In this document: positions 26,140 to 34,666 of the stretch, piece by piece
Numbering within the stretch: the first letter of the stretch is position 1
Layout of the letters: the number at the start of each line of letters is the position of its first letter
Program-made: the position numbers and the translations under genes
Origin: an uncultured Bacteroidales bacterium
GTDB taxonomy: Bacteria; Bacteroidota; Bacteroidia; Bacteroidales; UBA932
Direction: 5' to 3'
NCBI GenBank assembly: GCA_947179325.1
Contig: CAMXAU010000016.1
Span: forward strand, 1 to 60,377
Length of the DNA stretch: 60,377 nucleotides
Notes under the pieces: generated by a model
Told to the model about the DNA's origin: nothing
The model's database searches: none
What the model saw: the letters and a program-made list of their open reading frames with translations, nothing else

Positions 26140-26508
26140 ATGAAGACGCTTTTATTGCCTAATGGAGGTACAGAGATTCTTAATGTGCATCCTGAGGATG
26201 TCGTCTATGTGAGGGCTGACGGGAATTACTGCATCATGACTGTCACGGGAGGCTTCGAGCAGGAGCTGTGGATCAGCATGAAGCGTTTTGCATCAATTGT
26301 CGGGGAGCAGCTTAAAGGTGAGCGGTCTTTGTTTATAGGTGTCGGACGTAGCCTTGTTGTCAATATGTCATATATTTACCGAGTGAACCCAGTGAAGGGG
26401 GAGCTTGTCTTGTTTGATTCTGCAAATCCGGCAAAAATTGAACTGCATGCATCTTCCGCTGCTCTTTCTGCATTGAGGGAGTATCTGGATACGCTAAACC
26501 GTGAATAG
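26140..26508 (+). CDS. LytTR-domain DNA-binding regulator
   Basis: A single-domain LytTR transcription factor of 122 residues by my start at MKTLLLPNGGTEILN. The frame is open back to an ATG at 25924, but that extension lies close to the creD start and has little family character; ATG 26122 is another option. The LytTR core is intact: HPEDVVYVRADGNYCIMT, ELWISMKRFASIVGEQL, FIGVGRSLVVNMSYIYRV and a C-terminal helix. No receiver domain is attached. It is followed 21 bp later by a membrane-anchored NAGPA-like protein, and together they form a two-gene unit divergent from creD. Confidence 0.75.
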   Translation: MKTLLLPNGGTEILNVHPEDVVYVRADGNYCIMTVTGGFEQELWISMKRFASIVGEQLKGERSLFIGVGRSLVVNMSYIYRVNPVKGELVLFDSANPAKIELHASSAALSALREYLDTLNRE

Positions 26509-26529
26509 AATTTGCAAGGGATATAGAAA

Positions 26530-27417
26530 ATGAATGAAGATATGAAAAAGTCAGATAATCCGGATGACGTGATATATATAATTGGAGGCTCCGGAAATAT
26601 TGAGAATACATTAGAGGACAAGAAAGGAAAGGCCGGTGCAGGCAAGTGGAAAACGGTTTCTGCTGTACTTGCAGCAGTCATGCTCGCAGGGATTGCTGCG
26701 TTTGCCGGGAAGCGTCTGTATTCCAGGTTCGAATACCCGAGGTCACGTGCTGATTCCGAGATTGTTTCCATGCTGCATGAACGGATGCAGGGACAGCCAG
26801 GCATTGGATATTCGGAGAAGGAAGTGCTGGGTGTCAGCATGAAGATATATGCAATCAGAGGGCTTAAGGCGTATTTCGCTGACAGTATCCCGCCATATAT
26901 CGGGGAAGATATCTTTCTGATGACGCGCAATTCGGATTACCGTATTAAAAATGGATATAGCCAGATTATAGGTGATTATGCTGTTGATGGCGAGCTGATG
27001 GCAAAGAGTACATGGCGGGCAGGCTTCATGGCAGTAGTTGACGGGAATGCCCAGATCGGTATCAGCCGGGGAGGGAAGGTGCTCCGCTATGTTCTTGGAC
27101 ATGACGGTTCGTTTTTCAGGCAGCTGGCAATAGTGTCGGCCGGCGTGAGGTGCCCGTCGCAATATATATTGAAAGGAAAAGTTTCGAGATGTGCGTATGC
27201 AAGGGATATTGATAATAACCTGTATTATGTTGAAACAGTGTATCCGGAGACTTTATTCGGTTTTGCTGATGCACTTATAGAAACCGGTTTTGTAGATGCC
27301 GTGTATGTGACCGGTGGTGCGCAGCAGTCACTTTTCTATCGTGATTCAACCGGTGTTGCGCATGGCTCCTATTCTGATGACAAGCCTCATACTATGGTAG
27401 TCTGGAGACGTGACTGA
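26530..27417 (+). CDS. Membrane-anchored phosphodiester-glycosidase (NAGPA)-like protein
   Basis: A 295-residue protein with a short cytoplasmic N-terminus, one membrane helix at about 41-62 (TVSAVLAAVMLAGIAAFAG) and an extracytoplasmic domain. The domain includes AGFMAVVDGNAQIGISRGGK, a stretch RCAYARDIDNNLYYVET, TLFGFADALIETGFVDAVYV and TGGAQQSLFYRD. These fit the fold of the phosphodiester glycosidase (NAGPA) family, in which a conserved Asp-Gly-Gly-Gly type turn lies near the end; here the corresponding turn reads VTGGAQQS, so enzyme activity is uncertain. It is transcribed with the LytTR regulator and ends before a bidirectional terminator. Confidence 0.6.
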   Translation: MNEDMKKSDNPDDVIYIIGGSGNIENTLEDKKGKAGAGKWKTVSAVLAAVMLAGIAAFAGKRLYSRFEYPRSRADSEIVSMLHERMQGQPGIGYSEKEVLGVSMKIYAIRGLKAYFADSIPPYIGEDIFLMTRNSDYRIKNGYSQIIGDYAVDGELMAKSTWRAGFMAVVDGNAQIGISRGGKVLRYVLGHDGSFFRQLAIVSAGVRCPSQYILKGKVSRCAYARDIDNNLYYVETVYPETLFGFADALIETGFVDAVYVTGGAQQSLFYRDSTGVAHGSYSDDKPHTMVVWRRD

Positions 27418-27477
27418 AAGTTTCCACTCAGGTGATCCGAAGTTTCCCATTATCTGGGAGAATCTCACAATATATAG

Positions 27478-27512
27478 AAAACACCCTCTGATATTCTTCA
27501 GAGGGTGTTTTT
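27478..27512. terminator. Bidirectional terminator
   Basis: A 14-bp inverted repeat (AAAACACCCTCTGA and its complement) with a 6-nt loop and a T5 run. It ends the NAGPA-like gene on the plus strand and the tRNA-Arg transcript on the minus strand. Confidence 0.9.
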
Positions 27513-27514
27513 AG

Positions 27515-27588
27515 TGACCCCAACAGGATTCAAACCTGTAACCTTTTGATCCGTAGTCAAATGCTCTATTCAGTTGAGCTATGGGGCC
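27515..27588 (-). tRNA. tRNA-Arg (anticodon ACG)
   Basis: A 74-nt cloverleaf on the minus strand. The acceptor GGCCCCA pairs with TGGGGTC, the anticodon stem TTTGA/TCAAA holds loop CTACGGA, and the T arm is ACAGG TTTGAAT CCTGT. The ACG anticodon is normally edited to ICG and reads CGN arginine codons. Confidence 0.96.
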
Positions 27589-27620
27589 ATTGTCCGGAAT
27601 TTAAACCTTCCGGAGGGTTA

Positions 27621-28004
27621 TTATTTTGCACTCTCCTCTTTCACGAAAGCAACTTTCTTCTCTTTGATACGTGCTTTCTTACCTGAAAGGTTACGGAGGT
27701 AATAGATACGTGCTCTGCGAACTTTACCAACCTTGTTGAGTTCAATTGAATCAATGAACGGTGACTCAAACGGGAAAATCCTTTCAACTCCAATTCCATT
27801 GGAAACTTTCCTGATTGTGAAAGTCTTTGTTGCCGGTGAAGCTCCGTGAATCTGGATAATTACTCCCTTGAATTTCTGAAGCCTTTCCTTGTCACCCTCC
27901 TTAATCCTGTAGGTAACTGTTATTGTGTCACCTGCCTTGAATTTCGGGTATGTAGCTACTTTCTCATTTGCGAAAGCCTGCTCTACAACTTTAATCAAAT
28001 CCAT
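27621..28004 (-). CDS. rplS: 50S ribosomal protein L19
   Basis: Large-subunit ribosomal protein at the interface with the small subunit. I start at [15 protein letters not shown], the normal L19 N-terminus, giving 127 residues; the frame remains open 16 codons upstream, but those residues are not family-like. The core segments are [60 protein letters not shown] and [17 protein letters not shown]. The C-terminal tail ends in AFVKEESAK, a little longer than many L19 proteins. It is transcribed alone on the minus strand between dnaJ and tRNA-Arg. Confidence 0.96.
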   Translation of the reverse strand: MDLIKVVEQAFANEKVATYPKFKAGDTITVTYRIKEGDKERLQKFKGVIIQIHGASPATKTFTIRKVSNGIGVERIFPFESPFIDSIELNKVGKVRRARIYYLRNLSGKKARIKEKKVAFVKEESAK

Positions 28005-28138
28005 TTCAATAATGTTTTTAGTGGCAACATTGCGCTCTTTCGTACCCTGCACAAGAGGTTGCTTGTTTTTTGGGATTGCAAAGGTAGGAATAATTTTTAA
28101 TACTGCAAATATTTATTTGAAAAAATATCAAAAATATT

Positions 28139-29299
28139 TTAGAATCTATCCCTGAGCCTGTCGAAGAAGCTCTTTTCCTCCTTGCTCGGATTTGGCTTGA
28201 AGCTTTCACTCCTGCGCAGTCTTTCCAGCATTTCCTTTTCTTCGCGGCTGAACTTTTTCGGAACCCATACTATATATTTAACGTACAGGTCACCGGTGCC
28301 GCCGCCGTTAAGCCCTGGGAGTCCACGGCCTCTAAGCCTTACTACGCTTTCCGACTGTGTACCTGGTTCTACGCTCACTTTGTATTTCCCGTCAAGGCAT
28401 GGAATCTCCACTTCTGTGCCGAGCATGGCGTCCATGACAGATATCATTTTTGTATAGAACAGGTTGTTGCCTTCCCTGCGAAGCTCTGCATGCGGAATCT
28501 CTTCAATGAGAACAAGCAGGTCTCCGTTGACCCCGTTGTTCTTGGCCGCATGCCCGCCGCCCCGTACATTGAGCTGCACTCCGTTTTCCACTCCTGCCGG
28601 AATCTTGACCTTGATGGTCTCCTTCTTGCGCTCCAGCCCGGTTCCTCCGCATTTGCGGCATGGATTGCTGACAATTTTGCCTTCACCTCCGCACTGCTGG
28701 CATGTAGAATAGGTGACAGTCTGTCCGAAAAAGCTGTTTACAACTCTCTGGACCTGTCCTGTCCCGTGGCAGGCTGGGCAGGTCTTTATGTCCGAACTGT
28801 TCTTTGCGCCTTTGCCGCCGCATTCGGAGCATGGGACATTCCTTTCTATTGTAATCTCTTTTTCCGCACCTTTGGCAATCTCCTCAAGAGTCATCTTTAC
28901 ACGTACGCGTATGTCACGTCCCCTGAACACTTTCTGTGAAGGGCCACCCTGTGCCCCTCCGCCAAATCCTCCGAAGCCTCTGAAGCTTCCTCCGAAGGCT
29001 CCTCCGAAAAGTTCGGACAGAATATCATCGAGGTTGCCGAATCCTCTGCTGAAGTCAGGTCCTGACTGTCCACCGAGCCCCGCATGTCCGAACTGGTCGT
29101 ACCTTGCCTTTTTGTCTGGATTGCTGAGGACATCATACGCCTCGGCGGCTTCCTTGAATTTCTCCTCAGCCTCCTTGTTGCCCGGGTTCTTGTCCGGATG
29201 ATATTGTATAGCCTTTTTCCTGTAGGCTTTCTTTATCTCATCGAGTGTGGCGTTCTTGTTTACGCCGAGCACCTCATAATAATCTCTCTTTTCAGCCAT
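28139..29299 (-). CDS. dnaJ: Chaperone DnaJ (Hsp40)
   Basis: Co-chaperone that delivers unfolded proteins to DnaK and stimulates its ATPase. The protein has 386 residues, the full type I form. The J domain (1-70) has the HPD motif in [17 protein letters not shown] Gly/Phe-rich region follows ([16 protein letters not shown]). Four zinc CxxCxGxG repeats are [24 protein letters not shown] and CRKCGGTG. The C-terminal substrate-binding domains end RLRDRF. It lies 34 bp downstream of grpE on the same strand; dnaK is not in the window. Confidence 0.98.
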   Translation of the reverse strand: MAEKRDYYEVLGVNKNATLDEIKKAYRKKAIQYHPDKNPGNKEAEEKFKEAAEAYDVLSNPDKKARYDQFGHAGLGGQSGPDFSRGFGNLDDILSELFGGAFGGSFRGFGGFGGGAQGGPSQKVFRGRDIRVRVKMTLEEIAKGAEKEITIERNVPCSECGGKGAKNSSDIKTCPACHGTGQVQRVVNSFFGQTVTYSTCQQCGGEGKIVSNPCRKCGGTGLERKKETIKVKIPAGVENGVQLNVRGGGHAAKNNGVNGDLLVLIEEIPHAELRREGNNLFYTKMISVMDAMLGTEVEIPCLDGKYKVSVEPGTQSESVVRLRGRGLPGLNGGGTGDLYVKYIVWVPKKFSREEKEMLERLRRSESFKPNPSKEEKSFFDRLRDRF

Positions 29300-29333
29300 A
29301 TAGCTCCTTTTTTCTTTTACAACAGGCTTCCTG

Positions 29334-29945
29334 TCAGATTCCTACAACGACTTTGGCAAACCTTATCACCTTGCCGTTGAGCATATAGCCCGTCTGGACA
29401 GTATCGAATACTTTCCCTTTTTTATCTTCATCTTCTACAGGGAACTGTGCAACTGCCTCGTGGAGATCTGTGTCGAATTCCTTGCCCTCAGTCTCAATTA
29501 CAGACAGACCCTTGCTCTTGAGATAGCTGAACAGCTTGCTGTAGATAAGTTCTGTTCCCTCTTTGGCTGCAAGGCTGTCATCGGAGTCCTTCAGCGCCTT
29601 CATCGCCCTCTCGAAATCGTCAAGGATCGGGAGGAGTCCCTTAATTGTCTCCTCTGAGGCCGTGCTTACAAGCTCCAGTTTCTCCTGTGAAGTCCTTCTC
29701 CTGTAGTTGTCGAATTCGGCCATGAGCCTGAGATAGTCGTCTTTTTCCTTGGCTACCTTAGAATTCAGTTCCTTGATTTCCTGCTCAAGGGATTCTATCT
29801 TTTCTTTGCTCTTGTTCTCTTTTTTCTGTTCTTTAGAAGACTTCTTACCGCTCTTCTTATCTTCTTGGCACGCAGAGGTCTCTCCGTTGATGCTGTCTTT
29901 CACTTCCTCCTGTGTCAAATCCTTTTCCATGTTTTCTGTTGCCAT
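29334..29945 (-). CDS. grpE: Nucleotide exchange factor GrpE
   Basis: Releases ADP from DnaK in the DnaK-DnaJ-GrpE chaperone cycle. The protein has 203 residues. A charged low-complexity start (residues 1-55) is followed by a long coiled coil ([20 protein letters not shown]) that forms the GrpE dimer stalk. The family body continues [34 protein letters not shown], and the beta domain [16 protein letters not shown] and [23 protein letters not shown]. It is the promoter-proximal gene of grpE-dnaJ. A heat-shock control site was not recognised. Confidence 0.97.
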   Translation of the reverse strand: MATENMEKDLTQEEVKDSINGETSACQEDKKSGKKSSKEQKKENKSKEKIESLEQEIKELNSKVAKEKDDYLRLMAEFDNYRRRTSQEKLELVSTASEETIKGLLPILDDFERAMKALKDSDDSLAAKEGTELIYSKLFSYLKSKGLSVIETEGKEFDTDLHEAVAQFPVEDEDKKGKVFDTVQTGYMLNGKVIRFAKVVVGI

Positions 29946-30065
29946 ATCTTATTTAATTTAGCCGCCCGGCAGATAGCAAATTACCTGCCATCGGGAAATT
30001 ACTGACATTATGTCATAGTCGCTGCCGGCTGATGGCGCGCACCTTTGTTCTATGACCATGTCATG

Positions 30066-30102
30066 AAAAGGAAAGACGCCCGTCAATATGACAGAGGCGT
30101 CT
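30066..30102 (-). terminator. Terminator of the KDG catabolic operon
   Basis: GACGCC (30075-30080) pairs with GGCGTC (30096-30101), followed on the minus strand by TTTCCTTTTC. A second hairpin (CCTGCCTT/GGAGGCAGG, about 30107-30126) lies just before it. Confidence 0.6.
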
Positions 30103-30152
30103 CCTGTCCTGCCTTGAAGGAGGCAGGAAATTATAGATTTTGGTATTATGGA

Positions 30153-31622
30153 TTATGCTTCAATCTTTTTGTACTTAGGGACAAGGGCTTTCATGATGCT
30201 CCATGCAATCAGGTATGCAAGTCCGCAGCAGCAGAAAACGATAAAGTATCCGCCCTGTTTGCCCTCAAAGCCGAGGAAACTGAATGATTTCCCGAGGCTG
30301 TCAGTGTATGTGAAAAGCATTCCAGCTCCTTTCTGTATAAGGAAAGAGCCGATTCCGCCCGCCATTCCTCCAATTCCTGTGATTGTGGCGATTGCGCTTT
30401 TCGGGAACATGTCACCGATTGTGGAGAACAGGTTGGCAGACCATGCCTGGTGGCCGGCTCCTGCCAGTCCGATGAGGAGTGCCGGCCACCAGGCCGAATG
30501 AACTCCGAGAGGCTGTGCAAAAAGCGCGACAAGAGGGAAGAATGCAAATATCAGCATGGCAAGCATACGTCCTGAATATGGATTCATGCCTTTCTTGTCT
30601 ACAAAGATCTTTGGAAGATAACCTCCGAATATTGATATGACAGTCACGATGGCATATAGGGTTATGATCAGCGCCATTCCCATTCCTGAAGATGACTTGT
30701 AGCCGAACTGGTCCGAGAAATATGCCGGAGCCCAGAACAGGAAGAACCACCATACTCCATCTGTGAAGAATTTTCCGGTTATGAATGACCATGTCTGGCG
30801 GTATGTAAAGCATTTCCAGAGCGAAATCTGCTTCTCCTCGGAAACATTTTCCTTTGAGGCGTTCTCAGTCTCATCGTCCTGGTGTATGTACTTAAGCTCG
30901 GCCTCATTCACGTGGCTAGACTTTCCTGGCTTTTCATACATGAATACCCAGAATGCCATCCATACATATCCGAGTGCACCGATGATGATGAATGCCATCT
31001 CCCATCCTCCGCCGACACCCTTGTCTTTGAAGAACTGTGCGAGGAGCGGAATGGTTGCAGGCGCAACAAGTGCACCTACGGATGCTCCAGCATTGAATAT
31101 CGATGTAGCGAATGCGCGGTCTTTCTTCGGGAAATATTCCGCAGTCACCTTGATTGCAGCAGGGAAGTTGCCAGCTTCTCCGAGTGCCAGTATGCAGCGG
31201 GCTGCAATGAAAAGCCATACGCTTGTCGATGCTATGGCCAACGCTGCCGCAGATCCGGACTCAACAGCCGCAAGGGCGCCTGCAGACCCGAATCCCTCTA
31301 TATGCATAGTCGCCCAGCCGCATGCGGCATGCATGCATGCTCCTGTCGACCATATGCCGATGGACCACAGATAGCCTTTCTTTGTGCCCATCCAGTCTAC
31401 GAATTTTCCGGCGAAAAGCATGCATATGGCGTAGACTATGGAGAAAAGTGCCGTGATTGTACCGTAGTCGTTGTCTGTCCAGTGGAACTCAGGCGCAATA
31501 AAGTCCTTCCATGTGAGAGAGAGGACCTGGCGGTCCATATAATTAACGGTAGTCGCAACGAACAGCAGGACTACCATCCACCAACGCCAGTTGGTCATCA
31601 GTTGTTTTGAAGTGTTTTTCAT
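30153..31622 (-). CDS. MFS hexuronate transporter (ExuT-like)
   Basis: A 489-residue major-facilitator permease of the anion:cation symporter family. I use ATG 31622 as the start; the frame extends one codon up to a TTG. The first helix region MVVLLFVATTVNYMDRQVLS is the typical ExuT/GudP opening, and DWMGTKKGYLWSIGIWSTG is the loop 2-3 signature. ARCILALGEAGNFPAAIKVT lies in helix 4-5. Twelve helices can be traced, with a longer cytoplasmic loop of charged residues at about 245-275. In this family the substrates are galacturonate, glucuronate or related acids. It follows the KDPG aldolase and KDG kinase genes, which fits uptake of uronic acids for that pathway. Confidence 0.88.
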   Translation of the reverse strand: MKNTSKQLMTNWRWWMVVLLFVATTVNYMDRQVLSLTWKDFIAPEFHWTDNDYGTITALFSIVYAICMLFAGKFVDWMGTKKGYLWSIGIWSTGACMHAACGWATMHIEGFGSAGALAAVESGSAAALAIASTSVWLFIAARCILALGEAGNFPAAIKVTAEYFPKKDRAFATSIFNAGASVGALVAPATIPLLAQFFKDKGVGGGWEMAFIIIGALGYVWMAFWVFMYEKPGKSSHVNEAELKYIHQDDETENASKENVSEEKQISLWKCFTYRQTWSFITGKFFTDGVWWFFLFWAPAYFSDQFGYKSSSGMGMALIITLYAIVTVISIFGGYLPKIFVDKKGMNPYSGRMLAMLIFAFFPLVALFAQPLGVHSAWWPALLIGLAGAGHQAWSANLFSTIGDMFPKSAIATITGIGGMAGGIGSFLIQKGAGMLFTYTDSLGKSFSFLGFEGKQGGYFIVFCCCGLAYLIAWSIMKALVPKYKKIEA

Positions 31623-31692
31623 CAATGTTTTCTGAATGTGGATAGGGGAGATGCATGGCTGTGGCCCGCATCTCCATTCCGTGATTAGTGTT

Positions 31693-32358
31693 CTATCTTA
31701 CCTCCCTGATGATTTCAAGGGCCTCTCTGCAGAGGCCTGTTATCTTGCTCCAGTCCTTGGCTGCAATGACATCCTTAGGAAACAGGTTGCTGCCCATTCC
31801 GACACATGTCGCTCCGGCCTTGAACCACCCCTGGAGATTCTCGTGGGTTGGCTTTACGCCTCCGGTAACCATAATCTGGCTCCATGGCATAGGGGCACGC
31901 AGGCCTTTGACAAAGGCAGGGCCGAGGACATCCCCTGGAAATACCTTGCACAGGTCGCATCCCAGTTCCTGGGCCTTTCCCACCTCGGACACGCTGCCGC
32001 ATCCTGGACAGTATGGAATCAGTCTCCTGTTGCATACGGGGGCTATTTCAGGATTGAAAAGAGGCCCTACCACAAAATTAGCCCCGAGCTGTATATATAG
32101 GGCTGCTGTAGCAGGGTCCACAACGGAGCCTACACCGACTATCATCCCTGGAAGTTCCCTGTCAGCGAATTTTACAAGTTCACCGAATACCTCGTGGGCG
32201 AAATCTCCGCGGTTTGTGAATTCAAATGCCTTGACACCGCCTTCGTAGCAGGCTTTCAGGACATTCTTGGCTGTCTCTATGTCAGAGTGATAGAAGACAG
32301 GTACCATTCCGGTCTCCTTCATTGCTGCGAGCACTTCCTGCTTATTGTATTTTGCCAT
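31693..32358 (-). CDS. eda: KDPG aldolase (2-dehydro-3-deoxy-phosphogluconate aldolase)
   Basis: Splits 2-keto-3-deoxy-6-phosphogluconate into pyruvate and glyceraldehyde 3-phosphate. The protein has 221 residues, the usual length. The catalytic base lies in [12 protein letters not shown], the Schiff-base lysine in [10 protein letters not shown], and the phosphate-binding end in [13 protein letters not shown] and [33 protein letters not shown] is also family typical. The operon order kdgK-eda-transporter, with gaps of 25 and 70 bp, shows that it acts directly after KDG kinase. Some family members also accept 4-hydroxy-2-oxoglutarate. Confidence 0.93.
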   Translation of the reverse strand: MAKYNKQEVLAAMKETGMVPVFYHSDIETAKNVLKACYEGGVKAFEFTNRGDFAHEVFGELVKFADRELPGMIVGVGSVVDPATAALYIQLGANFVVGPLFNPEIAPVCNRRLIPYCPGCGSVSEVGKAQELGCDLCKVFPGDVLGPAFVKGLRAPMPWSQIMVTGGVKPTHENLQGWFKAGATCVGMGSNLFPKDVIAAKDWSKITGLCREALEIIREVR

Positions 32359-32383
32359 AGTCTTTTTTATTTATTCCTGTTAT

Positions 32384-33424
32384 CTATCTGGATACTCTTC
32401 CTGAGCCGTCACCTTTCATCAGGTTCTCGACCTCGGCAACGCTAACCTGGTTGAAGTCTCCATATATGGTATGCTTCAGGCATGATGCCGCAACAGCGAA
32501 GTTGAGGGCCTTCTGGTCATCACCGGTATATGTGAGGAGACCATATATGAGTCCTCCCATGAATGAGTCGCCACCGCCAACACGGTCTACAATGTGCGTG
32601 ATGTCATATCGAGGTGACTGGTAGAGCGATGTCCCGTCATACAGCACTCCGCCCCATGTGTTGTGGTTCGCATTGATTGAACCCCTGAGAGTGATTATCA
32701 CTTTCTTTGCACGCGGGAACCTTGCCATGAGCTGTCTGCATACGCTTTCGAACTCAGCTGCATTGACTTCTCCCTTTGTCGCAGTCACGTCGAATCCTTC
32801 CGGCTTGATGCCGAACACTTTTTCTGCATCTTCCTCGTTGCCGAGGATTATGTCGCAGCCTTCGACCAGTTCTGGCATTACTTCAGAGGCTTTCTTGCCG
32901 TATTTCCAGAGATTCTTCCTGTAGTTAAGGTCGCATGAAACCGTTATCCCAAGCTTGTTTGCTGCCTTTATGGCTTCAAGGCATACATCTGCTGCCCCCT
33001 GGCTTATTGCAGGTGTGATTCCGGTCCAGTGGAACCAGTCGGCTCCCTCGAAGACTTTCTCCCAGTCAATCATCCCTTTCTCAATCTGTGCAATGGCAGA
33101 GTTCGCCCTGTCATATACAACCTTGCTCGGACGCGCGACAGCACCTGTCTCAAGGAAGTAGATTCCAAGCCTGTCTCCACCCTCTATGCAGTGGGATGTG
33201 CCGACTCCGTAGCTGTGCAGCTCCCTGATGCAGCTGGCTGCAATGTCGTTCTTTGGGAAGCGTGTCACAAATTCAGTCTCGATACCGTAGTTCGCAAGAG
33301 ATACAGCAACATTTGCTTCTCCTCCACCGAATGTCGCTTCAAACTGTCTAGCCTGTGAAAACCTCATGTAGCCGGGAGTAGAGAGTCTCAGCATTATTTC
33401 ACCGAATGTAATTACTTTAGGCAT
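32384..33424 (-). CDS. kdgK: 2-keto-3-deoxygluconate kinase (PfkB family)
   Basis: Phosphorylates 2-keto-3-deoxygluconate to KDPG with ATP, feeding the adjacent aldolase. The protein has 346 residues. The PfkB start TFGEIMLRLSTPGYMRFSQA is KdgK-like, and GGGEANVAVSLANYG is the first glycine motif. The C-terminal signature is VDRVGGGDSFMGGLIYGLL, holding the catalytic Asp of GGGDSF. It is the first gene of the minus-strand operon. Its promoter overlaps a palindrome that may bind the divergent LacI-type regulator. Assignment to KDG rather than another sugar acid rests on the neighbours. Confidence 0.88.
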   Translation of the reverse strand: MPKVITFGEIMLRLSTPGYMRFSQARQFEATFGGGEANVAVSLANYGIETEFVTRFPKNDIAASCIRELHSYGVGTSHCIEGGDRLGIYFLETGAVARPSKVVYDRANSAIAQIEKGMIDWEKVFEGADWFHWTGITPAISQGAADVCLEAIKAANKLGITVSCDLNYRKNLWKYGKKASEVMPELVEGCDIILGNEEDAEKVFGIKPEGFDVTATKGEVNAAEFESVCRQLMARFPRAKKVIITLRGSINANHNTWGGVLYDGTSLYQSPRYDITHIVDRVGGGDSFMGGLIYGLLTYTGDDQKALNFAVAASCLKHTIYGDFNQVSVAEVENLMKGDGSGRVSR

Positions 33425-33464
33425 TTTGAGATGTTTTTATTGTTTAAAATTCTGTTTGCGGCGG

Positions 33465-33499
33465 CAAAAATAGTAATTAATTTTTATTTCCGTGCACGG
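33465..33499 (-). promoter_or_regulatory. kdgK promoter with overlapping operator palindrome
   Basis: Minus-strand TATTTTTG (33465-33472) is a -7 box. The -33 position, 19 bp upstream, falls inside the perfect 10-bp palindrome CCGTGCACGG at 33490-33499. A palindrome at this place is well suited as a LacI-family operator controlling the kdgK-eda-transporter operon. Confidence 0.5.
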
Positions 33500-33535
33500 T
33501 AACGGTAAAAATTGTTTCATCTTTAGAAAGAAATT

Positions 33536-33549
33536 GTGCAAATTTGCAC
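33536..33549. promoter_or_regulatory. Palindrome before the LacI-type regulator gene
   Basis: A perfect 14-bp palindrome, GTGCAAATTTGCAC, lies 16 bp before the regulator start codon and includes a near -7 box (CAAATTTG). It may be an autoregulatory operator; the half-site GTGCA also occurs in the palindrome at 33490. Confidence 0.4.
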
Positions 33550-33565
33550 CCGAATTTGATTTCTT

Positions 33566-34618
33566 ATGGACGACAAAGGCAATATTACGATAAATGACGT
33601 GGCCAAGGCAGCCGGTGTCTCTAAAGGTACAGTTGACAGGGTGCTCCACGACAGGGGAGAGGTGTCAGCCAAGAGCAAGGAAAAGATACTCAAGGTTATA
33701 CGTGATCTGGGGTATCAGCCGAATGTATATGCCTCCCTTCTTGCCTCCCGCAAGACCCGTAAAATCGTATGCCTTGTTCCTGAGTACAGCCATGGTGAAT
33801 TCTGGGAACTGACTGAGAAGGGAATCGAGGCAGGGCGTGTTGAGGCGGCCAAGTATGGTGTCACTGTCGTGACCATACGCTATGACCAGTATGATATGGA
33901 GTCATATATGAAGGCATGCGACCTTGTCCTGGCAGAAAAGCCGCTGGGGGTTGTGCTGGCGCCGATGTTCCGCAGCAGTACGCTGAAATTCGTACGTGGA
34001 CTTTCCGAGAGGGGAATATGCTATGTCTATATAGACTCCAAGCTGGAAGACGACGGATATCTTGCGTATTTCGGTATGCCGATGTACCAGAGCGGCTATC
34101 TGTGTGCTGACATATTGACTTCCGGTACCGTACCCGAAAGCATAAACATAATCCGTATAGAGAGGGATAAGAAAGGGCTTTCAGACCCGACAATCACGCG
34201 CCGTATAGGATTCTTTGACTATATAAATGAAAAATATCCCGGCTGTACAATGAACAACGTCTTCATTGACCCGAAGGATACACAGATGATCTATTCGACG
34301 CTTGACAATATGTTCGACACAATTCCCTCAAAGTATCTTGTGATGTTTAATTCACGAATACACCTTGTGGCGGAATATCTTAGGGACAGGAATATACGGG
34401 ACTGCCGTGTCGTGGGGTTCGATGTACTTGAGAAGAATCTTGCAGCTGTGCGTGAGGGATATGTCCAGATGCTTATAGCCCAGCATTCTGACCAGCAGGC
34501 TTCAGCCGCCATTAATTCCATAATTGAGACAGCTGTCCTGAGGCGTCCGCTTGCCAGGAGGGACAATTTCACCCAGATGGATCTCCTTAATAAATATAAC
34601 TGCGATTACTATCTGTAG
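33566..34618 (+). CDS. LacI family transcriptional regulator of the KDG operon
   Basis: A 350-residue regulator. The N-terminal HTH and hinge are typical: ITINDVAKAAGVSKGTVDRV and the segment ILKVIRDLGYQPNVYASLLA. The remainder is a periplasmic-binding-like effector domain (IVCLVPEYSHGEFWELTEKG, VLAPMFRSSTLKF, YVYIDSKLEDDGYLAYFGMP), of the DNA-binding plus substrate-binding type related to sugar sensors. It is divergent from kdgK, with 141 bp between the start codons that contain two palindromes. It is most likely the repressor or activator of this operon, responding to a KDG-pathway intermediate; that is inference from position. Confidence 0.9.
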   Translation: MDDKGNITINDVAKAAGVSKGTVDRVLHDRGEVSAKSKEKILKVIRDLGYQPNVYASLLASRKTRKIVCLVPEYSHGEFWELTEKGIEAGRVEAAKYGVTVVTIRYDQYDMESYMKACDLVLAEKPLGVVLAPMFRSSTLKFVRGLSERGICYVYIDSKLEDDGYLAYFGMPMYQSGYLCADILTSGTVPESINIIRIERDKKGLSDPTITRRIGFFDYINEKYPGCTMNNVFIDPKDTQMIYSTLDNMFDTIPSKYLVMFNSRIHLVAEYLRDRNIRDCRVVGFDVLEKNLAAVREGYVQMLIAQHSDQQASAAINSIIETAVLRRPLARRDNFTQMDLLNKYNCDYYL

Positions 34619-34666
34619 GGCCAGCCTGTCCTGGAACCAGGGATATGCCATGACTGGCGGCTGGCC
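34619..34666. terminator. Hairpin between the LacI gene and the permease gene
   Basis: GGCCAGCC (34619-34626) pairs with GGCTGGCC (34659-34666) at the convergent gene ends. There is no clear T-run, so termination is only likely. Confidence 0.4.
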
